Origin: Stenotrophomonas rhizophila
Lineage (GTDB): Bacteria > Pseudomonadota > Gammaproteobacteria > Xanthomonadales > Xanthomonadaceae
Assembly: GCF_001704155.1 (NCBI RefSeq)
Contig: NZ_CP016294.1
Span: 1,671,501 to 1,735,500 of the forward strand
Direction: 5' to 3'
Length of the DNA stretch: 64,000 nt
The first letter of the stretch is position 1. Each line of letters begins with the position of its first letter. This document shows positions 16,643 through 25,027 of this stretch, one piece after another. The position numbers and the translations under genes were made by a program. The notes below the pieces were generated by a model. The model did no database searches, was not told the DNA's origin, and saw only the letters and a program-made list of their open reading frames with translations.

Positions 16643-17497
16643 TCAGGGCGGATCGCCCAGCTTCAACGACAGATCAATCGCCTGCACATGCTTGGTCAGC
16701 CCGCCAATCGAGATGCAATCGACGCCGTCCTCGGCAATTGCGCGCAGCCCGGCCAGGTCCACGCTGCCGGAAACCTCCAGCGGGATGCGTCCGGCGGCGA
16801 TCCGCACCGCGTCACGGCGGGTGGCCGCGTCGAAGTCATCGATCAGGATGCGGTCGCACCCCACCGCCAGCGCTTCGCGCAGCTGCGAAAGGTCTTCCAC
16901 TTCCACCACCAGCGGCAGCTGTGGCCACTGCGCCCGTGCGGCGTTGACCGCAGCGGTCAGCGAACCGGCGGCGCGGATGTGGTTTTCCTTGAGCATCACC
17001 GTGTCGTACAGGCCCTGGCGATGGTTGTCGCCGCCACCGCAGCGCACCGCGTACTTCTGCGCCGCGCGCAGGCCGGGCAGGGTTTTGCGGGTGTCCAGGA
17101 TGCGCGTGCCGGTCCCGGTCACCGCCGCTACGTAGCGTGCGGTGGTGGTGGCGGTGCCCGACAGCGTCTGCAGGAAATTCAACGAGGTGCGTTCGGCGCT
17201 GACCAGACTGCGGTTGCGCCCGTGCAGGATCGCCAGCACGGTGCCGGCGGGCACCGCATCGCCTTCGGCCACCCGCCACTCGATCCGGACCTGCGGGTCC
17301 AAGGCCTGGTGGGTGGCATCGAACCACGGCCGGCCGGCGATCACCGCATCCTGCTTGCATAGCAGGTAGGCGCTGTCGGGGCGGTCCGGGAGCAGGGCGG
17401 CAGTCACATCTCCCGCGCCGATGTCCTCGGCCAGGGCGCGGGCGACATCGGCCTGCACCTGGCCGGGGTCAGGAGGCGTCAGCACGCTCAGGCTCAT
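16643..17497 (-). CDS. nadC: Nicotinate-nucleotide diphosphorylase (carboxylating)
   Basis: 284 aa, normal length. Characteristic quinolinate phosphoribosyltransferase segments are ALAEDIGAGDVTAALLP, SAERTSLNFLQTLSGTATTTARYV, ILDTRKTLPGLRAAQKYAVRCGGGDNHRQGLYD and VEVEDLSQLREAL. It converts quinolinate and PRPP to nicotinate mononucleotide in de novo NAD synthesis. ATG 17497 shares its A with the stop codon of the upstream Trm112-like gene (TAATG), so the two are translationally coupled; longer upstream frames overlap that gene and are rejected. Confidence 0.95.
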   Translation of the reverse strand: MSLSVLTPPDPGQVQADVARALAEDIGAGDVTAALLPDRPDSAYLLCKQDAVIAGRPWFDATHQALDPQVRIEWRVAEGDAVPAGTVLAILHGRNRSLVSAERTSLNFLQTLSGTATTTARYVAAVTGTGTRILDTRKTLPGLRAAQKYAVRCGGGDNHRQGLYDTVMLKENHIRAAGSLTAAVNAARAQWPQLPLVVEVEDLSQLREALAVGCDRILIDDFDAATRRDAVRIAAGRIPLEVSGSVDLAGLRAIAEDGVDCISIGGLTKHVQAIDLSLKLGDPP

Positions 17498-17763
17498 TAC
17501 TTGGGAAAATCGGCAATCTGGGCGGTCTCGATGGCTTCTTCCGGCAGCAGCACGGGAATGCCATCGTTGACGCGGAATATCTGCTTGCGGTCCTGGGTCA
17601 GCAGCGCTTCGCGCACGGGTTGGACCAGCGGGGTGCCCTCGAGGTTGGTCACCGTGCCGGCGCCAATGGCCCGGTTGAGCGCGTCCAGGCCCTTGGAATC
17701 CAGCAGGGACAGGCGCTGGGCGGTGCGGGGCGCGCACAGGAGGTCGATGACTTTGCGATCCAT
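17497..17763 (-). CDS. Trm112-family small protein
   Basis: 88 aa. N-terminal MDRKVIDLLCAPRTAQRLSL and C-terminal RKQIFRVNDGIPVLLPEEA match the Trm112/YcaR (UPF0434) pattern. In the E. coli group this small protein is encoded between lpxK and kdsB; here it is coupled to nadC instead. A central insert of about 25 residues (DALNRAIGAGTVTNLEG) lengthens it compared with the usual ~60 aa. Only one Cys of the possible metal site is visible (LLCAP). Role unknown. Confidence 0.8.
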   Translation of the reverse strand: MDRKVIDLLCAPRTAQRLSLLDSKGLDALNRAIGAGTVTNLEGTPLVQPVREALLTQDRKQIFRVNDGIPVLLPEEAIETAQIADFPK

Positions 17764-17822
17764 GGGTTCTTCGTCTTGCGTGGAAGGCGGCTAGAATACG
17801 TCTTTAAGGCAGGTGACGGCCA

Positions 17823-18326
17823 ATGACCCCCAACCAATCCGCGCCGCTCGTCGGCATCGTCATGGGTTCCCGCTCCGACTGGGAGACCATGCAGCACGCG
17901 GCGCAGAAGCTGGACGCGCTCGGTGTTCCCTACGAAGTGAAAGTCGTGTCGGCGCACCGTACGCCCGACGTGCTGTTCACCTACGCCGAGCAGGCGGGCC
18001 CGCGCGGGCTGCGCGCCATCATTGCCGGTGCCGGCGGCGCCGCGCACCTGCCGGGCATGATCGCGGCCAAGACCGCGGTGCCGGTGCTGGGCGTGCCGGT
18101 GCAGTCCAAGGCCCTGAACGGCATGGATTCGCTGCTGTCGATCGTGCAGATGCCGGCCGGCATCCCGGTGGCCACCTTCGCCATCGGCAATGCCGGCGCC
18201 TCCAACGCCGCGCTGTTTGCCGCCGCCATGCTGGCGCCGGAGCAGCCGGCCATCGGCCAGGCGCTGGAGGGTTTCCGTTCCCGCCAGACCGAAGACGTCA
18301 TGGCCCACGACGATCCGCGTCAATGA
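17823..18326 (+). CDS. purE: 5-(carboxyamino)imidazole ribonucleotide mutase
   Basis: 167 aa. Contains the PurE signature [12 protein letters not shown] near the N-terminus, VVSAHRTPD, and [13 protein letters not shown]; catalytic His is in SAHRTP. It converts N5-CAIR to CAIR in purine synthesis. It starts 59 bp from the divergent Trm112-like gene, with TAGAAT at 17792-17797 as a possible -10 but no good -35. The stop overlaps the purK start (ATGA). Confidence 0.97.
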   Translation: MTPNQSAPLVGIVMGSRSDWETMQHAAQKLDALGVPYEVKVVSAHRTPDVLFTYAEQAGPRGLRAIIAGAGGAAHLPGMIAAKTAVPVLGVPVQSKALNGMDSLLSIVQMPAGIPVATFAIGNAGASNAALFAAAMLAPEQPAIGQALEGFRSRQTEDVMAHDDPRQ

Positions 18327-19504
18327 CCACGGTGACCGTTGGCATCCTGGGCGGCGGCCAGCTGGCCCGCATGATGGTCCTGGCCGGCGCGCCGATGGGG
18401 CTGCGCTTTGAACTGTTCGACCCGGCCGCGGACGCCTGTGGCGGGCAGCTGGCGCCGCTGCAGGTGGCCGCGTTCGAGGACGAGGCCGCCTTGGCCGCGT
18501 TCGCCGAACGGGTGGACGTGGTGACCTTCGACTTCGAGAACGTGCCCGCCCGCAGCGCGCAATTCCTGGCCGGACGAGTGCCGGTGTATCCCAACCCAGA
18601 CGCACTGGCCGTGGCGCAGGACCGCCTGAGCGAGAAGACCCTTTTCCGCGAGCTCGGTATTCCACTGCCGGCGTTCGCCGACATCGGCAGCCGCGACGAA
18701 CTGGCCACCCGGGTGGCCGAGTTCGGCCTGCCGTGCATCCTCAAGACCCGTCGCTTCGGTTACGACGGCAAGGGCCAGTTCCGCCTGCGCAGTGCGGCCG
18801 ACATCGATGCGGCGTGGGATGCGTTGGGCGGCCAGGTGGCCCGCACCGGCCTGATCCTGGAGGGCTTCGTCGCCTTCGAGCGCGAAGTCAGCGTGGTCGC
18901 CGTGCGCGGCCAGGACGGCGAGTTCCGCGCCTGGCCGGTCACCGGCAACTGGCATGTGGAAGGCGTGCTGTCGGCCAGCCTGGCCCCGGCGCAACTGACA
19001 CCCGCACAGCACGACGCCGCCATCGGCTATGCGCAGACGCTGGCCGAACGGCTGGATTACGTGGGCGTGTTCGCGCTGGAGCTGTTCTGCCGGGGCGAGG
19101 AGCTGCTGGCCAACGAAATGGCGCCGCGCGTGCACAACTCCGGGCACTGGACCATCGAAGGCAGCGAAACCTCGCAGTTCGAGAACCACCTGCGTGCCGT
19201 GGTGGGGTTGCCGCTGGGTGACACCCGCATGCTGGGCCATGCCTGCATGCTCAACTGGCTGGGTGAAATGCCCGATGCGGATGCCGTGCTGGCACAGCCT
19301 GGCGGGCACTGGCACGACTACGGGAAGGAGCCGCGCGACGGCCGCAAGGTCGGGCATGCCACGCTGCGCGAGGATGAGGCCGGAGCGTTGGCGGCTGCCC
19401 TTGAAGACGTGGGGCAGCAGCTGGGTCGTCCGGATCAGGTGGCTCCTGTCGTAGCCGCACTGCGCTTCAATCGCGCAACTGCGTGGCCACGAAATCCCAG
19501 TTGA
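18323..19504 (+). CDS. purK: 5-(carboxyamino)imidazole ribonucleotide synthase
   Basis: 393 aa, ATP-grasp enzyme. N-terminal [24 protein letters not shown]-grasp segments [12 protein letters not shown] and [15 protein letters not shown], and [30 protein letters not shown] are all diagnostic. It makes N5-CAIR from AIR, bicarbonate and ATP. ATG 18323 overlaps the purE stop. The last 13 codons overlap the convergent sodB gene by 38 bp, so the C-terminus ([10 protein letters not shown]) may be a recent extension by stop-codon loss. Confidence 0.96.
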   Translation: MTTVTVGILGGGQLARMMVLAGAPMGLRFELFDPAADACGGQLAPLQVAAFEDEAALAAFAERVDVVTFDFENVPARSAQFLAGRVPVYPNPDALAVAQDRLSEKTLFRELGIPLPAFADIGSRDELATRVAEFGLPCILKTRRFGYDGKGQFRLRSAADIDAAWDALGGQVARTGLILEGFVAFEREVSVVAVRGQDGEFRAWPVTGNWHVEGVLSASLAPAQLTPAQHDAAIGYAQTLAERLDYVGVFALELFCRGEELLANEMAPRVHNSGHWTIEGSETSQFENHLRAVVGLPLGDTRMLGHACMLNWLGEMPDADAVLAQPGGHWHDYGKEPRDGRKVGHATLREDEAGALAAALEDVGQQLGRPDQVAPVVAALRFNRATAWPRNPS

Positions 19505-20048
19505 CGATTTTCCAGAACGCGTCCAGGTATCGGCCGCGTTCGTTCTGGTAGTCGGTGTAATACGCGTGTTCCCACACATCGCAGGCCAGCAGCGGGGTGC
19601 TCTGGCCGGTCAGCGGGGTGCCGGCGTTACGGGTGGCCTGGATCGCCAGCGCACCATTGGGGTGCTGCACCAGCCACACCCAGCCGGCGCCGAACACGCC
19701 CAGCGCGACCCGGTCGAATTCCTCGCGCAACCGCTTCGCGTCGCCGAAATGGCGGCTGATCAGTTCGCCCAGCCGCCCCTGCGGTTCGCCACCGCCGCGC
19801 GGGTGCAGGCACTGCCAATAGAACGCGTGGTTCCAGGCCTGGGCGGCCGCGTCGAACAGGCTGCCCTGGCTCTGCCGCACGATCTCTTCCAGCGGCAGCT
19901 CGGCCAGCTCGGTGCCCTCGATGCGTGCATTTACCGCATCCACGTAACCCCGGTGATGCTGGCCATGGTGCAGGTCCAGGGTGGTAGCCGACAGATGCGG
20001 CTGCAGGGCGGTGCGGTCATAGGGCAGGCGGGGGAGTTCGAGGGGCAT
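19467..20048 (-). CDS. sodB: Iron/manganese superoxide dismutase
   Basis: 193 aa. Metal ligands: His in DLHHGQHHRGYVDAVN, His in AQAWNHAFYWQCL, Asp and His in ACDVWEHAYYTDY. The AQAWNHAFYW and FGAGWVWLV segments favour the Fe-type (SodB) class, although the N-terminus is more divergent than in textbook SodB. It dismutates superoxide in the cytosol. It is convergent with purK (38-bp overlap) and divergent from the glutaredoxin gene, with 118 bp between. Confidence 0.92.
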   Translation of the reverse strand: MPLELPRLPYDRTALQPHLSATTLDLHHGQHHRGYVDAVNARIEGTELAELPLEEIVRQSQGSLFDAAAQAWNHAFYWQCLHPRGGGEPQGRLGELISRHFGDAKRLREEFDRVALGVFGAGWVWLVQHPNGALAIQATRNAGTPLTGQSTPLLACDVWEHAYYTDYQNERGRYLDAFWKIVNWDFVATQLRD

Positions 20049-20166
20049 GGGTCGCTGCAGGCTGGAGACGGGGCGCCGGAGGCAGGGCCAGTAGGATTAC
20101 AATGACCGTCTGGGAAGTCTATCCGACCGGCGAGGTCGGGTGTCCCGTGGCGCAGGGAGAGTCGTG

Positions 20167-20487
20167 GTGGCGGTAATGCAAGAGATCCAGGCCGAAGTGG
20201 ACAAGTACCCCCTCGTGTTGTTCATGAAGGGCACCCCGCAGTACCCCATGTGCGGCTTCTCCAGCCGCGCCGTGCAGGCCCTGATGGCCGCCGGTGCCGT
20301 GTCGCTGCGCACCGTCAACGTGCTGGAACTGCCCGAGGTCCGGGCCAACCTGGCGCGCTTCTCCAACCTGCCGACGTTCCCGCAGCTGTTCATCAATGGC
20401 GAGCTGATCGGCGGCTGCGACATCATCCAGGAGCTGTTCGAATCCGGCGAACTCAAGCGGATCGTCGAAGAGGCATCTCAGCCGTGA
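20167..20487 (+). CDS. grxD: Monothiol glutaredoxin (Grx4/GrxD type)
   Basis: 106 aa from GTG 20167; ATG 20176 is the alternative. AGGGAGA at 20154-20160 is 6 nt before the GTG and 15 nt before the ATG, so the GTG is favoured. The motif MCGFSSRAVQAL gives the CGFS active site of monothiol glutaredoxins, with VVLFMKGTP-like start (LVLFMKGTPQYP) and LPTFPQLFINGELIGGCDI. CGFS proteins bind a 2Fe-2S cluster with glutathione and deliver it to targets. The stop overlaps the start of the SDR gene (GTGA). Confidence 0.93.
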   Translation: MAVMQEIQAEVDKYPLVLFMKGTPQYPMCGFSSRAVQALMAAGAVSLRTVNVLELPEVRANLARFSNLPTFPQLFINGELIGGCDIIQELFESGELKRIVEEASQP

Positions 20488-21227
20488 GTGCGGTCCCGTC
20501 CGTTGCGGTCGGGACCGCATCGCTTGCCGATCGCGTCATCCTGGTGGCCGGTGCGGGTGGGGGTCTGGGCAGTGCCGCCGCCATTGCCTGCGCCGCCGCG
20601 GGTGCCACCGTGGTCCTGCTGGGGCGCAAGCCGCGCCGGCTGGACCGGGTCTACACGGCGGTGGAAGCGGTCGGCCCCGAGCCGCTGCTGTACCCGCTGG
20701 ACCTGGAAGGGGCCACCCCGGACGACTACGCCACCCTGGCCGAGCGGTTGCAGTCCGAGCTCGGCCGGCTTGATGGCGTGCTGTACTGTGCCGCCGACTT
20801 TGCCGGCCTCACCCCGTTTGAACACGCCGACCCGGCCGCGTTCGCGCGGGCGGTGCACGTCAACCTGACCGCACCGGCCTGGCTGGCCCAGGCCTGCCTG
20901 CCGCTGCTGCGCCAGCGCGACGATGCCGCGCTGGTGTTCACCGTGGATGATCCCGCGCGGGTAGGGCGGGCCTTCTGGGGCGGCTATGGAGCGGCCCAGC
21001 ATGGCCTGCGCGGCCTGATCACCGCGCTGCACGACGAGCTGGCCAACAGCCCGGTGCGGGTCAGCGGCCTGCAGCCCGGCCCGATGCGCACCGCGCTGCG
21101 CGCCCGCGCCTACTCGATCGACGAAGACGGCATGGCCCGCGACCCGGTGGCCTGCGCTGCGGCGGCCGTCGAACTGCTCTCGGCCCAGGGCATCGCCCAC
21201 CGCGGCACGGTGCTGGACCTGTCGTAA
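20484..21227 (+). CDS. YciK-like short-chain dehydrogenase homolog lacking catalytic residues
   Basis: 247 aa from GTG 20484 (GTGA overlap with grxD). Rossmann motif AGAGGGLG at 22-29, VLYCAA (NNAG position) near 99-104, and HVNLTAP near 125-131 place it with YciK-type SDRs. However, the catalytic YxxxK is YGAAQ (Tyr 168, Gln 172), and the usual catalytic Ser region reads VFTVDDPARVG with no Ser. It may bind a dinucleotide without oxidoreductase activity. Co-translation with a glutaredoxin suggests a shared role in redox or iron-sulfur metabolism; that is inference. Confidence 0.85.
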   Translation: MSAVPSVAVGTASLADRVILVAGAGGGLGSAAAIACAAAGATVVLLGRKPRRLDRVYTAVEAVGPEPLLYPLDLEGATPDDYATLAERLQSELGRLDGVLYCAADFAGLTPFEHADPAAFARAVHVNLTAPAWLAQACLPLLRQRDDAALVFTVDDPARVGRAFWGGYGAAQHGLRGLITALHDELANSPVRVSGLQPGPMRTALRARAYSIDEDGMARDPVACAAAAVELLSAQGIAHRGTVLDLS

Positions 21228-21550
21228 CCGGCTGGAAACAGCCGCGACTTACCCTTCCCTGGAAGCGGTTACGCGAGAATCCGCGCCCTCGAACCTGAAC
21301 GCGAAGGAACCCCGGCGGAGCACCCTGTTCAGCCAAATGTGAAGAACGCGTCACGATCGCGTTGTGATGGCGTGTGTTTTGTCGCCAAACGGTCATATAG
21401 CGGGCTTATCGTGTTAATCTAGTGTTAACCGTTGCGGCTGAAACCAGCCTGCGGCAAGGGAACCCAGATAAAAGTCCAGACAGCCGCTGAATGGCTGCTT
21501 GGGCGCGCTTTTTTTTCCGCCATCGCCAACTCGCATCGAGGCTACTCCCA
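21228..21550 (+). promoter_or_regulatory. 323-bp upstream/leader region of the TonB-dependent receptor
   Basis: No gene. The segment 21340-21440 is visibly AT-richer. It contains a direct repeat GTGTTAA at 21411-21417 and 21422-21428 (11-bp period, about one helical turn). Downstream, GCGGCTG (21434-21440) is perfectly complementary to CAGCCGC (21481-21487), while CAGCC (21481-21485) can also pair with GGCTG (21493-21497) next to an 8-T run at 21509-21516. These alternative pairings could form a regulated leader. No convincing -35/-10 pair was found. Confidence 0.4.
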
Positions 21551-24500
21551 ATGATCGACCCACGCTGTCTCCGGATGTCCAAGCTCACCCTTGGCCTCAT
21601 GGCAGTACTTGCTGCCGCCCCCGCCTTCGCCCAGAGCACCTCTGCCGGTGTCGGCGGCCAGGTAACGTCTGCCGCTGGCCAGCCTGTTGCTGGCGCCGAA
21701 GTCACCATCACGCACACCGAGTCGGGCACGGTCAGCCGCGCCACGACCGATGCAGCGGGTCGATACAACGCGCGCGGCCTGCGTGTGGGTGGTCCGTACA
21801 CCATCACCATCAACAAGCCCGGTGAAGGCACCAAGACCGAAGAAGGCGTGTACCTGGGCGTGAACCAGACCGGTACCGTCAACGCTGCCCTGACCGGCGA
21901 CGTTGCGGCGACCAACCTGGACGCCGTGCAGGTCGTGGCCGTGGCCGGTGGCTCGGAAGTGTTCAGCTCGACCAAGATGGGCTCGGGCACCAACATCAGC
22001 CAGCAGCAGATCGAGACGGCCCCGTCGATCGGCGGCAACATCCAGGACCTGATGCGTCTTGACCCGCGCGTGACCTTCATCGACCGCGCCTCGGGCTCGA
22101 TCTCGGCCGGTGGCCAGAACCCGCGCTTCAACTCGATCAACATCGACGGCGTGTCCGCCAGCGACACCTTCGGCCTGGAAGGCAACAACATGCCGACCCG
22201 TCGCCAGCCGGTCGCGATGGAAGCCATCGAAGCACTGGACATCAACCTGTCCAACTACGACGTCAGCATCGCTGCCGCCGCCGGTGCCACCGTCAACGCG
22301 GTGACCAAGTCCGGTACCAACGATTTCCACGGCTCGGTCTACGGCACCTACCGTGACGGCGACTGGTTCGGTGACAACCCGGAAGGCCAGAAGTTCAACG
22401 GCTTCACCAAGGAAGAAACCTACGGCATGACCGTGGGCGGCCCGATCGTGAAGGACAAGCTGTTCTTCTTCGCCAACTACGAAAAGTTCAAGCAGGCCGC
22501 CCCGGGCGCCGACCTGAGCGGCACCGCGCTGGGCAAGGCCAACCCGCAGTTCACCCTGGCCGACGTGACCCGTGCGCAGCAGATTGCTGAAGGCTACGGC
22601 ATTGCCGCCGGTGGCCTGGAAAGCAATGGCGATACGGAGATGGAAGAGTACGCGCTGAAGCTGGACTGGAACATCAGCGACAACCACCGTGCCAACATCC
22701 GTTACAGCAAGATCGACCAGAGCAAGCTGCGCATCAACGGCATGACCACCAGCTCGGCCTCGCTGAGCTCGTACTGGTACCAGCACGACAAGACCAACGA
22801 GAGCTACGTCGCCCAGCTGTTCAGCGACTGGTCCCCGAACTTCTCGACCGAGCTGAAGGCCTCGTATCGCGAGTACTCGGCGATCCGTAATGTCTCGACC
22901 GACGCGCCGAGCATCCGCATCTTCTTCCAGGGCAACGAAGCCTCGCCGTCCGGCGACTCGCTGTACCTCGGTACCGAAGTCAACTCGCAGGACAACATCC
23001 TGGAGACCAAGGCGTGGAACTACTACGCCGCCGCTACCTGGACCCTGGGTGACCACGACGTCAAGTTCGGCGCGTCGTACGACACCAACGACATCTACAA
23101 CTACTTCGGCGCCAACTCGTGGGGCGCGTACACCTTCTACGGCCTGGACAACTTCGCTGCCGGCCGCTGGAGCAGCTACAACTACAATCCGGAACGCACC
23201 CCGGGTTCGATTCCGGCGGACTACAAGTTCAGCAACCTGGCCCTGTTCGTGCAGGACACCTGGTACGTCAACAACAACCTGACCCTGACCATGGGCGTGC
23301 GTGCCGACCGCGCCGACACCAGCCCGGCCCCGGCTTACAACGCCGCAGCGTCGCAGTTCTTCGGCCTGGACAACAGCGAAGTGCTGAGCAACAAGTTCCT
23401 GATCCAGCCGCGCGTCGGCTTCAACTACACCTTCGACACCGATCGCCAGACCCAGCTGCGCGGCGGCGTGGGCCTGTTCCAGGGTGACGCCCCGCAGGTG
23501 TGGCTGAGCAACAGCTACTCGGCGACCGGCTTCAATAATTCGGTTTACGCCTACACCAGCGGCTACAACCCGGCGCTGCCGTTCAACCCGAGCAAGGACA
23601 GCCAGCCGGTCCCGACCACGCCGGGCTCGAACCGCCAGAACGTCAACTTCGTCGGCAGCGACTTCAACATGCCGTCGGTGTACAAGGCCAACCTGGCCTT
23701 CGACCACGAAACCCCGTGGTACGGCATCGTGGCCTCGGCCGAGCTGCTGGTCACCAAGGTCAAGGATGCCCTGTACTACAAGAACCTGAACCTGGGTCCG
23801 GTGCAGTATCAGGGTCCGGACGGCCGTGACATGTATTACTCCCGCGGCAGCACCGGCAATGCCTGGGCCACCGGCAACGCACGCGCAGGCCGCAATCAGG
23901 CCTACGACGCGGTGTACGAAATCGCCAACACCGACAAGGGCCGCACCTCGCAGTTCACCGTCTCGCTGGCCAAGCCGTGGGATGCCGCCAGCGACTGGTC
24001 CTGGAACCTGGGCTACACCTACACCGATGCCACCGAAGTCGGCACGCTGACCAGCTCCACCGCCAGCTCGGGTTGGGGCTACCAGTACGCCTTCAACGCC
24101 AATGACGAGATCGAGAACACCTCGCGCTACCAGATCCGCGACCGCCTGTCGGGTGCGCTGAACTGGAAGCACAAGTTCTTCGGCGACTACGAAACCCGCG
24201 TCGGCCTGGTCTACGAAGGTCGCAGCGGCCGTCCGTACAGCTACGTCTACGTGAACGACGCCAACGGCGACAGCCGCACCGCGAACGACCTGTTCTACGT
24301 GCCGACGGGCCCGGGCGACGTGCTGTTCGGCAACCTGACCCAGAGTGGCCAGTTCACTGCCGATCCGGCCATGGAGGCATCGTTCTTCGAGTGGCTGAAG
24401 AACAACCCGCAGCTGGCCAAGTACGCCGGCCAGGCGGCCCCGGCCAATCAGTTCCGTACCGGCTGGATCAACACCTTCGACCTGCGCATCAGCCAGGAAC

Positions 24501-24769
24501 TGCCGGGCTTCATGAAGGGTCACAAGTCGGAGATCTGGCTGGACGTCCAGAACATCGGCAACATGATCAACAAGGACTGGGGCAACATCTACGACTACGG
24601 CTTCTTCGCCGATGCGCGTGTGGCCACCCTGCAGGGCATCAAGGACGGCAAGTACGTGTACAACTTCCGCGGCGCGGACGAGCCGGCGGTGGCCAACAAT
24701 GACGCGGACGGCTTCGACGTCGGTGTCTCGCAGTGGTCGGTGCAGCTGGGCTTCCGCTACCAGTTCTGA
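21551..24769 (+). CDS. Oar-like TonB-dependent outer-membrane receptor
   Basis: 1072 aa. Signal peptide ends AAAPAFAQS; next is a carboxypeptidase-regulatory-like (CarboxypepD_reg) domain at about 30-110 (GGQVTSAAGQPVAGAEVTIT...GRYNARGL), then a plug domain with QDLMRLDPRVTF, NINIDGV-like (FNSINIDGVSASD) and VNAVTKSGTNDFHGS, then a 22-stranded-type barrel rich in aromatic/acidic alternation, ending GFRYQF with the terminal Phe of outer-membrane proteins. Members take up large substrates or act in envelope functions; the substrate is unknown and no TonB box was identified with confidence. ATG 21551 has GAGG 9 nt upstream; ATG 21575 is a second choice. A strong terminator follows. Confidence 0.93.
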   Translation: MIDPRCLRMSKLTLGLMAVLAAAPAFAQSTSAGVGGQVTSAAGQPVAGAEVTITHTESGTVSRATTDAAGRYNARGLRVGGPYTITINKPGEGTKTEEGVYLGVNQTGTVNAALTGDVAATNLDAVQVVAVAGGSEVFSSTKMGSGTNISQQQIETAPSIGGNIQDLMRLDPRVTFIDRASGSISAGGQNPRFNSINIDGVSASDTFGLEGNNMPTRRQPVAMEAIEALDINLSNYDVSIAAAAGATVNAVTKSGTNDFHGSVYGTYRDGDWFGDNPEGQKFNGFTKEETYGMTVGGPIVKDKLFFFANYEKFKQAAPGADLSGTALGKANPQFTLADVTRAQQIAEGYGIAAGGLESNGDTEMEEYALKLDWNISDNHRANIRYSKIDQSKLRINGMTTSSASLSSYWYQHDKTNESYVAQLFSDWSPNFSTELKASYREYSAIRNVSTDAPSIRIFFQGNEASPSGDSLYLGTEVNSQDNILETKAWNYYAAATWTLGDHDVKFGASYDTNDIYNYFGANSWGAYTFYGLDNFAAGRWSSYNYNPERTPGSIPADYKFSNLALFVQDTWYVNNNLTLTMGVRADRADTSPAPAYNAAASQFFGLDNSEVLSNKFLIQPRVGFNYTFDTDRQTQLRGGVGLFQGDAPQVWLSNSYSATGFNNSVYAYTSGYNPALPFNPSKDSQPVPTTPGSNRQNVNFVGSDFNMPSVYKANLAFDHETPWYGIVASAELLVTKVKDALYYKNLNLGPVQYQGPDGRDMYYSRGSTGNAWATGNARAGRNQAYDAVYEIANTDKGRTSQFTVSLAKPWDAASDWSWNLGYTYTDATEVGTLTSSTASSGWGYQYAFNANDEIENTSRYQIRDRLSGALNWKHKFFGDYETRVGLVYEGRSGRPYSYVYVNDANGDSRTANDLFYVPTGPGDVLFGNLTQSGQFTADPAMEASFFEWLKNNPQLAKYAGQAAPANQFRTGWINTFDLRISQELPGFMKGHKSEIWLDVQNIGNMINKDWGNIYDYGFFADARVATLQGIKDGKYVYNFRGADEPAVANNDADGFDVGVSQWSVQLGFRYQF

Positions 24770-24794
24770 TGAACTGAGCTAGTGGCAAGGTAAA

Positions 24795-24824
24795 CAGAAC
24801 GGCCGGGGAAACCCGGCCGTTCTG
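24795..24824 (+). terminator. Intrinsic terminator after the TonB-dependent receptor
   Basis: Perfect 13-bp stem CAGAACGGCCGGG (24795-24807) and CCCGGCCGTTCTG (24812-24824) with a GAAA loop. The T-run is poor (CTGTGTG), but the symmetric stem could terminate in either direction. Confidence 0.75.
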
Positions 24825-24855
24825 CTGTGTGCGGTATCGAGGAAGGCGAGGGCGC

Positions 24856-24884
24856 TTGTCTGCGTTGGCGGATGAGCGTATGCT
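24856..24884 (+). promoter_or_regulatory. Promoter of candidate small RNA
   Basis: TTGTCT (24856-24861), 17-bp spacer, TATGCT (24879-24884). A start near 24891 is expected. It lies 167 nt before ppnN and is followed by three hairpins ending in a terminator. Confidence 0.55.
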
Positions 24885-24890
24885 CGTCCG

Positions 24891-24980
24891 GTTGCGCGAA
24901 AATCGCGCACGTACGGCAGCCCCCGAGGCGTCGCCGGGGTCGAAACGCTCCAACGGTCGGGTTTCCCGGCCGTTTTGCTT
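24891..24980 (+). ncRNA. Candidate ~90-nt small RNA with three stem-loops
   Basis: Between a sigma-70-like promoter and a terminator there is no ORF but three foldable units: TGCGCGA/TCGCGCA (24893-24899 and 24903-24909, AAA loop), a C-rich hairpin with CCCC (24921-24924) against GGGG (24936-24939) and GGC/GCC inside, and the terminator 24952-24980. The second unit exposes a run of C (24920-24924). Either a free sRNA or a ppnN leader attenuator would explain this. C-rich-loop sRNAs such as sX13 are known in Xanthomonas, but identity was not established. Confidence 0.5.
24952..24980 (+). terminator. Intrinsic terminator of the sRNA candidate
   Basis: Stem AACGGTCGGG (24952-24961) pairs with CCCGGCCGTT (24965-24974) with one G-T wobble, followed by TTGCTTTTT. 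The core resembles the terminator at 24795-24824. Confidence 0.75.
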
Positions 24981-25002
24981 TTTAAGGGGGCAGCGGTACA
25001 GT
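24975..25002 (+). promoter_or_regulatory. Putative ppnN promoter
   Basis: TTGCTT (24975-24980), 16-bp spacer, TACAGT (24997-25002). The -35 lies inside the T-tract of the preceding terminator. A GAGGAAG ribosome site (25013-25019) is 8 nt before the ATG at 25028. Confidence 0.4.
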
Positions 25003-25027
25003 CGGCAACCTTGAGGAAGCGAAAAGA

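Noticed and set aside
21542-24523. 993-aa open frame antisense to the TonB-dependent receptor
   Set aside because: High-GC third-position bias makes long antisense frames common; the translation is His/Val/Gly-rich with no domain, and the sense frame has signal peptide, plug, barrel and terminal Phe.
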